Positions 44,886 to 52,611 of a DNA stretch of 64,000 bases are shown here, piece by piece; the stretch's first letter is position 1, and each line of letters begins with the position of its first letter. Source of the DNA: Cognatitamlana onchidii (GTDB lineage Bacteria > Bacteroidota > Bacteroidia > Flavobacteriales > Flavobacteriaceae); contig NZ_SRWZ01000005.1 of NCBI RefSeq assembly GCF_004804355.1, forward strand, positions 186,001-250,000. The letters run 5' to 3'. The position numbers and the translations under genes are program-made. The notes below the pieces were generated by a model. It did no database searches and was not told the DNA's origin. It saw nothing but the letters and a program-made list of their open reading frames with translations.

Positions 44886-45956
44886 TTATTCGTTTAAATC
44901 TAGATAAGATACAGTGTACGGTTTATTATGCTTAGAATTTATCATCCCTTTAGCTACCATTAAATCGAAATTTGAAATAATTAGTTTGCCATTAAAAACA
45001 ATTAAATCAGCAGGCTGGTCTAAACCACCCTCTGAACCATCATTGTCAGGATATTCGGCTAAAAGCTCTACATTTTTATTGGTGTCTATTTTAAAGATCT
45101 GATTCTGTGCAAATCCTGCAACATATAAATTACCGTTATCATCTATATTAATTCCATCTGGTGCTGAATTTTTGGGAAGCTTAGCGTAAACCATTTCGCT
45201 TTCAACTTTTCCTTTAGCATTTAAGATTAGTTTATAAATGATCGCATCTCCAAGATTTCCAACAAATAGCTCCCCTTTTTTATTGAAAACTAACCCATCT
45301 AAACCAACTTGACGTTCATTGTTTTGTGTTTTTGATGTGTAGATTAAATTGTCATCCGATGTATCGTTATTAATCTTAATGTTTCTGCTGGTTATGCTAA
45401 AACGATAGACACCTCCAACCACTTTGTCTTCTTTAAGTTTTGGCAACATAGTTTGTGTAACATAAACAAACCCGTTACTGAATCTAATGCCGTTAATTGA
45501 ATTAAATCCATGGGCAACAACTTCAGTAGAAATTAACTTATCTTCATTAAAAGTCATTCTTAAAATCCTTCCTTTGTTTGTTTGATTATCGCAAACATAA
45601 AGCACGCCTTTATCATCATAAGCAATACCCATTGGATTTGATCTTCCTGAACTAGCTAATACAGGCACTTCTATAAGTTTTGTAACGTCTCCTTCTTTAG
45701 AAATTCTCATTAAAACACCTGGCATAGTTTTGTCGGCAAAGTTTGGGCACGATAGCGTTAAGCTTCCATCAGGCGCCACATCAAAAGCATCTGGTGTTGG
45801 ACAAATGTCTGGCAACTCTGCAAACAGTTTTGTGGTTGACAACTTTTTTTCTTGGCTCGTTACAGTGTTAGCCAATGCAAAAAAGAGTGAAAAGTAAAGT
45901 GTGTTTTTCAGTAAACTCAAAGCTATATTAGTTTTAATGATTCCCTTGTAATACAT
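44886..45956 (-). CDS. SMP-30/gluconolactonase-like beta-propeller protein
   Basis: About 356 residues from the ATG at 45956; the alternative start 45989 would overlap the fragment at 45967-46152. The signal region (NIALSLLKNTLYFSLFFALANTV) predicts export. Six to seven propeller blades carry patterns such as NPMGIAYDDKGVLYVCDN, NSINGIRFSNGFVYVTQ, DGLVFNKKGELFVGNLGD and APDGINIDDNGNLYVAG. The family includes lactonases and metal-dependent sugar hydrolases. In this locus a role in opening a sugar-acid lactone is possible but inferred. Confidence 0.72.
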   Translation of the reverse strand: MYYKGIIKTNIALSLLKNTLYFSLFFALANTVTSQEKKLSTTKLFAELPDICPTPDAFDVAPDGSLTLSCPNFADKTMPGVLMRISKEGDVTKLIEVPVLASSGRSNPMGIAYDDKGVLYVCDNQTNKGRILRMTFNEDKLISTEVVAHGFNSINGIRFSNGFVYVTQTMLPKLKEDKVVGGVYRFSITSRNIKINNDTSDDNLIYTSKTQNNERQVGLDGLVFNKKGELFVGNLGDAIIYKLILNAKGKVESEMVYAKLPKNSAPDGINIDDNGNLYVAGFAQNQIFKIDTNKNVELLAEYPDNDGSEGGLDQPADLIVFNGKLIISNFDLMVAKGMINSKHNKPYTVSYLDLNE

Positions 45957-45966
45957 ACTATTTCGC

Positions 45967-46152
45967 CTAGTATAATTTGTTAACTTCAATTATATGCAAC
46001 TTTAAAAATTTACTATTATTCCAGATAGTTATGGCCTCATCAATGGTTTTGTTTATACCCAAACCAACATGCAAATGGGTTGCCAAGTCTTGAGAATATG
46101 ATGAAGATGCAGCAGCTACTAAATGCTTATATAACTTGCAAGTGGTGCTCAT
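45967..46152 (-). pseudogene. Carboxymuconolactone-decarboxylase-like fragment
   Basis: A 61-codon open frame. KHLVAAASSSYSQDLATHLHVGLGINKTIDEAI resembles the AhpD/CMD core (V-x-ALAS..L..H...AL..G.T..E), but the normal second half with the CxxC motif or equivalents is absent. It runs into the upstream leader of the propeller gene. It reads best as a truncated remnant, possibly of a gene deleted from the locus. Confidence 0.4.
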
Positions 46153-46175
46153 CGAGAATAACTAATTAATCTATA

Positions 46176-47810
46176 TTATTCAATAATTATTTTTTTAATC
46201 GCTGTTCTATTGTTAGAAATAAATCTAGCAATATACACTCCTGATGACAGATTACTTACATCTAAATCTACAGATTCTTTTTGCTTTTCGGTCGTACTAA
46301 TTAATATCCCAGAGATGTTATAAATATGTATTTTACCATTATCGTTTGATCTAAACGTTACTCTTGATTTTGCCGGATTAGGAAATAAAGAAAAATCTAA
46401 TACTTGTTCTTTGGTTACGCTTAATGTATTTTGAAATTCGAAATCATCAATATATAGTAGCACTTCAGAGCTAACAATATCGCTAGAATTTAACTGTACC
46501 CTCATTCGGTCTCCATTAGTAAGGCTAGTATTAGAAGGGCTAGTTCTGCTAAAACTTTGTGAAAGCTCTACCCATTCTCCTTTCTGTACTCCGGTTAGGT
46601 CAAAATTTAAAAACTCCCATGGATTTTCTAGTATAATTTTTAAGGCATTTACCGTCGTACTTGGATCAATCCAAATTTTAAATTTAAGCTCGTTATTCCC
46701 AGCAGGCAAACTCAAAGAACCATAAGGCGTAAATGTTGTATAATTTCCTGAGAAGGGACTAGAACGTTGGAATCGCATACTAAAATCTCCTGATGCTGGC
46801 TTTTCATTCTTAATTCTCCATGGTACAGAACCCGAATTCCACCAACGTGTACTTCTCCCTTGATAGTAAAATGGGCCTTCAAACCCTAGAGCATTAAAAC
46901 TAGGACCATTAATTTCTTTTTGCCAAATTCTTACATAGTCTATCTTAAATTCTGCTGGTGTGACCAAATCTGCCTCGGCCGGAGTCCCGTACCAATAAAA
47001 TACTTCAGAATCTAACCATAACTCCTGAGGATGATCGTGACGCCATTGATTATTAGATTCGAAATTTTGTCTGGTTTCAGATCTTAACAAATTCCCATCA
47101 AAGTATGTTCGAATATAATCTTTATCCCACTCAAATCCATAAACATGATAATCTTCGGCTAATCGAATACCCATATCATTTTCAACTTTCCAATTCCTGT
47201 GATTAGAAGGAATATCGGGATCCCAATTAATCATATTTGTTCTTTGTTTTCTTTCTATGATGGAATTTGTACCACGAGGATTACCAATAGGGCGCTTTCC
47301 ATAATTTTCCACCATATCAATTTCTGAGTGATACCCTGTGGTCCAAAAAGCAGATGTAACCGGGGCGTCAGCAATTTTAGCCCTAACTTCCATATAACCA
47401 TATTTGAAGAATGTTTCACTCATTACACAAGCTTGGGTTATTGGTCTGCTATTGTCATCTCTGCGACCTCCTCCATAATAAATACCATCTAATTGCTCAT
47501 TTGCAAAGTTAAAAGTTGGTTCCCATTGGCTTCTAATTATTAGATTTCCATCATCCACAATCACATTATGGGAAGCGAACTGGCCAGGGGCTCTCCCTTT
47601 CCATTTGCTTCTATAATCGCCATTCTCGCCCAATATCCACCATTTGGTCTTATCCAACTCGCTACCATTAAATTCATCACTCATAGTGGTATTTAAAATC
47701 CATCCATCATTATTAGTCGGATCTGATAATGGATTCTGTGCAGTATTCACTAACGAGCAAAGCCCAATAGCAAAAAAACTCATAGTTTTAAGTAATTCTC
47801 TATTTTTCAT
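46176..47810 (-). CDS. GH16 endo-galactanase with T9SS type A sorting domain
   Basis: 544 residues. Signal peptide ends near VNTAQ. The GH16 domain (about 36-298) has the catalytic triad motif HSEIDMVENY: E163 (nucleophile), D165, E168 (acid/base). WKGRAPGQFASHNV and YGYMEVRAKI match marine galactanases. A carbohydrate-binding-like beta-sandwich covers about 300-460. The last ~75 residues (FSLFPNPAKSRVTF.. ending KKIIIE) are a T9SS type A signal, so the protein is exported to the surface or medium. Target: agar, porphyran or carrageenan type galactan; the subfamily is not decided. It is paralogous to the lipoprotein GH16 at 58285-59802. Confidence 0.88.
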   Translation of the reverse strand: MKNRELLKTMSFFAIGLCSLVNTAQNPLSDPTNNDGWILNTTMSDEFNGSELDKTKWWILGENGDYRSKWKGRAPGQFASHNVIVDDGNLIIRSQWEPTFNFANEQLDGIYYGGGRRDDNSRPITQACVMSETFFKYGYMEVRAKIADAPVTSAFWTTGYHSEIDMVENYGKRPIGNPRGTNSIIERKQRTNMINWDPDIPSNHRNWKVENDMGIRLAEDYHVYGFEWDKDYIRTYFDGNLLRSETRQNFESNNQWRHDHPQELWLDSEVFYWYGTPAEADLVTPAEFKIDYVRIWQKEINGPSFNALGFEGPFYYQGRSTRWWNSGSVPWRIKNEKPASGDFSMRFQRSSPFSGNYTTFTPYGSLSLPAGNNELKFKIWIDPSTTVNALKIILENPWEFLNFDLTGVQKGEWVELSQSFSRTSPSNTSLTNGDRMRVQLNSSDIVSSEVLLYIDDFEFQNTLSVTKEQVLDFSLFPNPAKSRVTFRSNDNGKIHIYNISGILISTTEKQKESVDLDVSNLSSGVYIARFISNNRTAIKKIIIE

Positions 47811-47840
47811 TTTTATAACATGTTAGTTTTATTTCTTTTT

Positions 47841-49496
47841 TTACCTTTTGGCCGGAAGATTTCCTTTCCACCCCTTGCTAAACTGGGCTAGTAATTCTTC
47901 TACTATTTCAGGATTATCACCGGCTATATTTTTAGTTTCTTTTGGGTCTGTCTTATGATCGTATAATTCAAAGAAAAGTGGCTCGCTGTCCTCTTTAGTA
48001 TAATCTTTCCAAACAATAAACCTATATTCTTGTGTACGCATAGCATAGCCCATTAGGTTATTTTCAAACAAATTTCTATCCCATTTATCTTTCATTTGAG
48101 CCTTAATTTTGTCTTCAACTTCTTCGATTAAAGGACCAAAATAAGTTTCTCTCATTCCTTGAGAAAGTGGGTTGGCAGCCCATTCTCTTAGGGCTGGTGT
48201 TGGAAACTGACTAAATGCAGCGCTTTTCCATGCTTGGTCTGGATTGTTTACCAAAGGCAAAAAACTGTACCCTTCCAAATGTTGCGGTTTCTCTAAACCT
48301 GCTAAGTCGCATAGTGTAGGATACATATCCACTAGTTCTACTAATGCATCCGTTTTTTTACCGCGAGTTCCCTCTGGCATATCGGGAGTCCAGATTATTA
48401 ATGGTACTCTGGTAGCTATTTCGTAGTTAGTCGCTTTACACCAAATACCCATATCTCCTAAATGAAAGCCATGATCACTCCATAGCATTATAATGGTATT
48501 ATCTCTTACGCCTGCCTCTTCCAAAGCATCAATCATTTTACCAATTTGAGCATCGATATAACTTACACAAGCCAAATAAGCATGTTTTAGAACAATGGCC
48601 ATTTCATCGCCAATTGGCCCATTTTTAGGAATGCCGTATCTGGCACGCAGTTCAAAAGAAGGGTGTAACCCCATGGTAGCTGCGTTTTTTGGGGCTTCAG
48701 TTTGACTAGCTATCTTAATTTTAGCCGAATCATACATATCCCAATATTTTGACGGTGCCATCCAGTTTAAATGTGGCTTTTTCATTCCCATACCCAAAAA
48801 GAAAGGTTTTTCTGGGTTTTTTTCCAACATATCTTTTAAGGTAGCAACAGCCAATTCTGCGTTATATCCATCTTCGTAAAACGTATCTTCAACATCTGCT
48901 TTTTCAAACGCCGGCCCTTTACCCAAGCCGTTTCTAGGTGCATCCTTTCCATATTTTGCAATAACTTCTGCGGTTGCTTTTTTGGAAAATTCTTGATTTT
49001 CAGTTAATGCATAACCTCCAGGGGCCTTGCTCTTTTCAACAGTCATTTTTCCATATGCGGGTTTTCTACTCCATGACTTTTCCATATCTGCCCATGCCGG
49101 TTTGTGATAAATCTTTCCCGTATGCACTGTCTCATAACCATTATTTTTAAAATGCTGCGATAAGGTTACAATATCTGGATTAGCCTCTCTGAAGTAAGTG
49201 AAGTTTTCAATGACGTTGATAGTTTCAGGTCTAGCTCCTGTCATTAAACTTGCTCTAGAAGGACTACAGATAGGCTCCTGACAATACGCCTTATTAAATA
49301 GTAAACCTCTTGATGCAAGTTCATCAATATTTGGTGTAATGGCAATATCAGAACCATAAGCTCCGATTTCTGGGCGTAGGTCATCTATAGCTAAAAATAA
49401 AATATTAGGCCTCTTTTTTGGTTCCTCTTTTGGCCTGTCTAGGTGTTTACAACTAAACGCGAAACATATAGTAAATAATAAAAGATATCCCTTCAT
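47841..49496 (-). CDS. S1_7-like sulfatase (iduronate-2-sulfatase-type) lipoprotein
   Basis: 551 residues. Lipobox FSC (Cys16). PNILFLAIDDLRPEIGAYGS opens the sulfatase domain; the formylglycine motif is C77-S-P-S-R-A-S-L-M-T-G. The metal site is completed by MLWSDHGFHLGD. The DDLRPE motif and KPHLNWMAP loop are typical of S1_7 sulfatases. Members in galactan loci remove O-sulfates from carrageenan oligosaccharides; position specificity is not visible here. Adjacent to the GH16 gene (31 bp). Confidence 0.88.
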   Translation of the reverse strand: MKGYLLLFTICFAFSCKHLDRPKEEPKKRPNILFLAIDDLRPEIGAYGSDIAITPNIDELASRGLLFNKAYCQEPICSPSRASLMTGARPETINVIENFTYFREANPDIVTLSQHFKNNGYETVHTGKIYHKPAWADMEKSWSRKPAYGKMTVEKSKAPGGYALTENQEFSKKATAEVIAKYGKDAPRNGLGKGPAFEKADVEDTFYEDGYNAELAVATLKDMLEKNPEKPFFLGMGMKKPHLNWMAPSKYWDMYDSAKIKIASQTEAPKNAATMGLHPSFELRARYGIPKNGPIGDEMAIVLKHAYLACVSYIDAQIGKMIDALEEAGVRDNTIIMLWSDHGFHLGDMGIWCKATNYEIATRVPLIIWTPDMPEGTRGKKTDALVELVDMYPTLCDLAGLEKPQHLEGYSFLPLVNNPDQAWKSAAFSQFPTPALREWAANPLSQGMRETYFGPLIEEVEDKIKAQMKDKWDRNLFENNLMGYAMRTQEYRFIVWKDYTKEDSEPLFFELYDHKTDPKETKNIAGDNPEIVEELLAQFSKGWKGNLPAKR

Positions 49497-49609
49497 TGGG
49501 TAATGGTAATTATAAAAATATTCTGAGTGCTAAATTTCAAAAAAAAGAAGCTATTTTGATAAATCATTTATACCATAAAGTACAACGAATTTACCTTTTT
49601 TATGAGTAG

Positions 49610-49735
49610 TCAAAATTCATTAGCACTAAATGACAACCAATAATCTCCAGTTGGCAATGGATTTCCTTTGAAACTCCCATCCCAAGTAAAGCTATTTCCT
49701 GTTGAACTCTTCAAAAGTTTTCCAAACTCAGGGAT
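49610..49735 (-). pseudogene. Tail of a T9SS type B (gliding-associated) sorting domain
   Basis: Minus-strand reading from ~49733: RIPEFGKLLKSSTGN, SFTWDGSFKGNPLPTGDYW, LSFSANEF and stop (49610-49612). FGKLL..WDG-x-x-G-x-PLP-x-x-YW is the hallmark of the type B (CHU_C/gliding motility-associated) C-terminal domain. The rest of the parent protein is missing, and the sequence runs upstream straight into GntP coding sequence, so it is a recombination remnant. Confidence 0.65.
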
Positions 49736-50238
49736 TCGGCAACCGCCAATGGTCTGGGTGTAGGGGGGGAATTAACGTATGAGCAACCGTTAATCCCGCC
49801 GTTAAGGATAAGCCTATAAATAAAACTGAACGTTTACTTTTTACCGAAAGCGACTCCACAACGGGCTGTATCAAAATATAGGCCACATCAACAAAAACAG
49901 GAATGCAAACCACATAGCCTGTAAAGCCCATAGCCCAAGGCAATTTTTTTTCACCAAGCCATTTTAGTATACGACCCGCTATACGGAAAGCCCCACCTGT
50001 TTCTTGTAAAACCTCACCTAATAAAAGCACCTGAAATTATGATTATGGCAATACCCCGTAAGGTACCGCTAAAGCCTTCCAGTAATACTTGTACGCTTTT
50101 TTCACCCCCCATACCTAAAGAAAGAGTCAATGCCAATGCAGTAAGTAATAAAGCTATAAAAGGATGAACTTTCCATTTTGAAATGGAAAATATCAAAAGT
50201 AAAAGAAAAAATATAAGAATGAATAGACTTAACATCAT
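49733..50238 (-). pseudogene. GntP-family gluconate/sugar-acid permease remnant
   Basis: The first frame (50238 to ~50020) encodes SKWKVHPFIALLLTALALTL and GFSGTLRGIAIIIISG. It shifts near 50020 into GEVLQETGGAFRIAGRILKWLGEKKLPWAM, CIPVFVDVAYILIQPVVESLS and THTLIPP-like residues. A second shift lies in the 7-G homopolymer at 49765-49771, after which TPRPLAVAES is read. These blocks match the first third of GntP permeases; the remaining membrane helices are absent. It starts 8 bp after the aldolase gene, so the original operon moved sugar acids into the cell. Confidence 0.75.
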
Positions 50239-50246
50239 AAGCAGTA

Positions 50247-50993
50247 CTATGCGTTAATCTTATCCACAATATCCTTACCGGCATGATAATAAATCCCAAC
50301 ATCTACAGCATAGGAAATATATTTTACCCCCAGATCAATCCATTGTTTGGCAGATTCTGGACTTTCAACAAACGTACCCACAACTTTCTCAAGAGGTGCT
50401 GCTTTCTCAACGATTTCCTTCATTTGTGAAATGACCTTAGGATGGCTAACTTGACCGGGTACTCCACAGGCCTGGGACATGTCATAAGGCCCAATAAATA
50501 TGACATCAATACCGTCCACAGCTAAAATCTCATCAATATTATTGAAAGCGATATTGCCTTCAATATGGATAATAGTTCCAGTAGTTTTATTGGCATTACC
50601 AAAATAGTTTTCTTTTGGCATAGATGAATAATCTGCCGCCCTAACATAACGGCAAACACCCCTGGCGCCTTCTGGAAAAAATTTTGAAGCCTTTACAACA
50701 CGTCTTGCATCAGCAGCTGTTTCAATTTGTGGTACTTGCACATAATCTGCACCAATATCCAATGCCTTCGAAATCATATTTTCATTGATCTCTGGCACGC
50801 GAATTACTGCAGTAATGCCTGTAGCCTGTGCCGCCCTAACATGGCCTTGAACCGTCTCAAAAGTATTGGGGCCATGCTCTAAATCTATTATAACAAAATC
50901 AAAACCGGCAAAAGCGGCCACTTCCACTAAAACAGGATCACTTACTTTCATAAATGGTCCTACCACAAATTTTTTATTATCGAATAAGCTCAT
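50247..50993 (-). CDS. HpcH/HpaI-family aldolase
   Basis: 248 residues of the class II pyruvate aldolase family. Features: DFVIIDLEHGPNT (substrate and base), IRVPEINENMI, ADYVQVPQIET (metal-ligand Glu), GARGVCRYVRAADYS, and IFIGPYDMSQACG. It splits 2-keto-3-deoxy sugar acids into pyruvate and an aldehyde. In this locus the likely substrate is a 2-keto-3-deoxy-galactonate from anhydro-galactose; that is inference. It lies 24 bp after the sugar porter gene and 8 bp before the GntP remnant. Confidence 0.85.
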   Translation of the reverse strand: MSLFDNKKFVVGPFMKVSDPVLVEVAAFAGFDFVIIDLEHGPNTFETVQGHVRAAQATGITAVIRVPEINENMISKALDIGADYVQVPQIETAADARRVVKASKFFPEGARGVCRYVRAADYSSMPKENYFGNANKTTGTIIHIEGNIAFNNIDEILAVDGIDVIFIGPYDMSQACGVPGQVSHPKVISQMKEIVEKAAPLEKVVGTFVESPESAKQWIDLGVKYISYAVDVGIYYHAGKDIVDKINA

Positions 50994-51017
50994 AATTTTT
51001 AAGTCTAGTGGTTATTT

Positions 51018-52586
51018 TTATTTTCTTTGAAGTTTTGCTTGTATTTCTTCTAAAGACAGCCCTTTAGTTTCCACAAGATATTTGTAAAGAATAATAACGC
51101 CTACAAGTACAATGGCCGCGTAAATTATAAACGTTATAGTTGCCCCAAAGTGTTCCATTTCTAGAGGAAAAAGAAACTGCACCAACGCGCTAACTGTGCT
51201 GGAAATTAATGCAAATAAAGGTATGGCTACGCCACGATTGGAAATAGGAAAAATCTCTGAAAGCAAAACCCACATAATAGGCCCTATTGAAAAATTAAAA
51301 GCGGCGATAAAAGTTAATATACTGAGCAATATTAACATGGCGTTCATATGTGCAGTTTGCTTAAAAATCACCCCTGAATTATCGCGTGCAGACTCTACCC
51401 CTAGAACATCAACTAACGCCCTTTTGAACTCGATATCACTATTAAATTCTTTTCCAACTATATTACTTAAACTTGCTATGTTTGGAATATCTTTCATTTC
51501 AGCAATAGCCTCGTCGGTTACTTTGTATGTAGCTTGTTTAAATCCATATGACACCGTTGATATACTGATAATAATCAAAATTAAACCACCCATTACCAGT
51601 GGCCTACGACCAAACTTGTCGATCAATGATAATGATATCAAAGTAGACACTAAACCAATGACACCTATCCAGATGGTACTGGAAAATGCGGCATCTGTCC
51701 CTAAACCTAATTGCTCAAACATGGTAGGGGCATAAATCATAACTGCATTCATTCCAGTAAACTGCTGCACTACGGCAAGCGTAAATGCTATAATTAAAAC
51801 AATTCTCATTTTACTACTGAAAATCTCTTTTAACTGACTGACTGTAGAAGTATTGCTACTCTCTGAATTTTCTACACTATGAATCATTTCTTGAACTTGT
51901 GTATCCACTTTATCTTCTGGATAAACTTTACCTAATGATTTTTTTGCATCCTTAACTCTGCCTTTATAGATTAACCAGGCAGGACTTTTAGGAATTAAAA
52001 ACAATAACAAAAACCACAAAACGGCAGGAACAATCTCTATCCCTAGCATCCAGCGCCAACCGGTTTCAGCTAAATTCAAATCTTGAACCCATTGCGCATC
52101 AGACCCCATTTTTTGTAAAATCCAATAATTAATCAAATAGGCCGCCGTAAAACCGACTCCCATGTTTATTTGTAGCGTAGAAACTAATTTACCTCTTTGC
52201 TCAGCTGGAGCAACTTCACCAATATACATTGAAGCTAAGGTCACTGAGCTGAAAGCTAATCCTCCTAAAAACCTAAACCAAAACAATGACAAAAATGATG
52301 GAGCCAGAGCAGAACCTACTGCAGAGACAATATAAAATATTGCGATAATTTGAAGCGTAAGTTTTCTTCCAAACTTATTAGCTGAATATGCTGTTAGAGG
52401 TAATGCTATCAAAACGCCAATACCTGGTCCCGAACCGATTAAACCAACTTGTGAAGCTGTTAAATTAAACTCTTGTGTAATAAATTTAAATCCTCCCGAA
52501 ATTAATACAGCATCTAAACCAAAGACAAAAGATCCTATAGCAACTATAAGGGCGTATAAGAATGCATTTTTTGTGTATTTATTCAT
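51018..52586 (-). CDS. MFS sugar porter
   Basis: 522 residues with 12 predicted helices. Sugar-porter motifs are intact: GSFVFGLDAVLISGG, RFLGGLAFSSVTLASMYIGEVAPAEQRGKL, IPKSPAWLIYKGR and DKFGRRPLVMGG. An unusually long loop (~70 residues, ATYKVTDEAIAEMKDIPN to NSGVIFKQTAH) separates helices 9 and 10 and is probably periplasmic. It imports monosaccharides with protons at the inner membrane, here probably galactose or anhydro-galactose. It sits 25 bp after the FG-GAP gene and before the aldolase. Confidence 0.9.
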   Translation of the reverse strand: MNKYTKNAFLYALIVAIGSFVFGLDAVLISGGFKFITQEFNLTASQVGLIGSGPGIGVLIALPLTAYSANKFGRKLTLQIIAIFYIVSAVGSALAPSFLSLFWFRFLGGLAFSSVTLASMYIGEVAPAEQRGKLVSTLQINMGVGFTAAYLINYWILQKMGSDAQWVQDLNLAETGWRWMLGIEIVPAVLWFLLLFLIPKSPAWLIYKGRVKDAKKSLGKVYPEDKVDTQVQEMIHSVENSESSNTSTVSQLKEIFSSKMRIVLIIAFTLAVVQQFTGMNAVMIYAPTMFEQLGLGTDAAFSSTIWIGVIGLVSTLISLSLIDKFGRRPLVMGGLILIIISISTVSYGFKQATYKVTDEAIAEMKDIPNIASLSNIVGKEFNSDIEFKRALVDVLGVESARDNSGVIFKQTAHMNAMLILLSILTFIAAFNFSIGPIMWVLLSEIFPISNRGVAIPLFALISSTVSALVQFLFPLEMEHFGATITFIIYAAIVLVGVIILYKYLVETKGLSLEEIQAKLQRK

Positions 52587-52611
52587 TTAATTAGTATTAG
52601 TTAGTTGATTA

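Noticed and set aside
51196-51735. 179-codon open frame antisense to the sugar porter gene
   Set aside because: It lies fully inside a well-supported MFS gene on the opposite strand and has no signal, domain or spacing of its own; its composition is that of a shadow frame.
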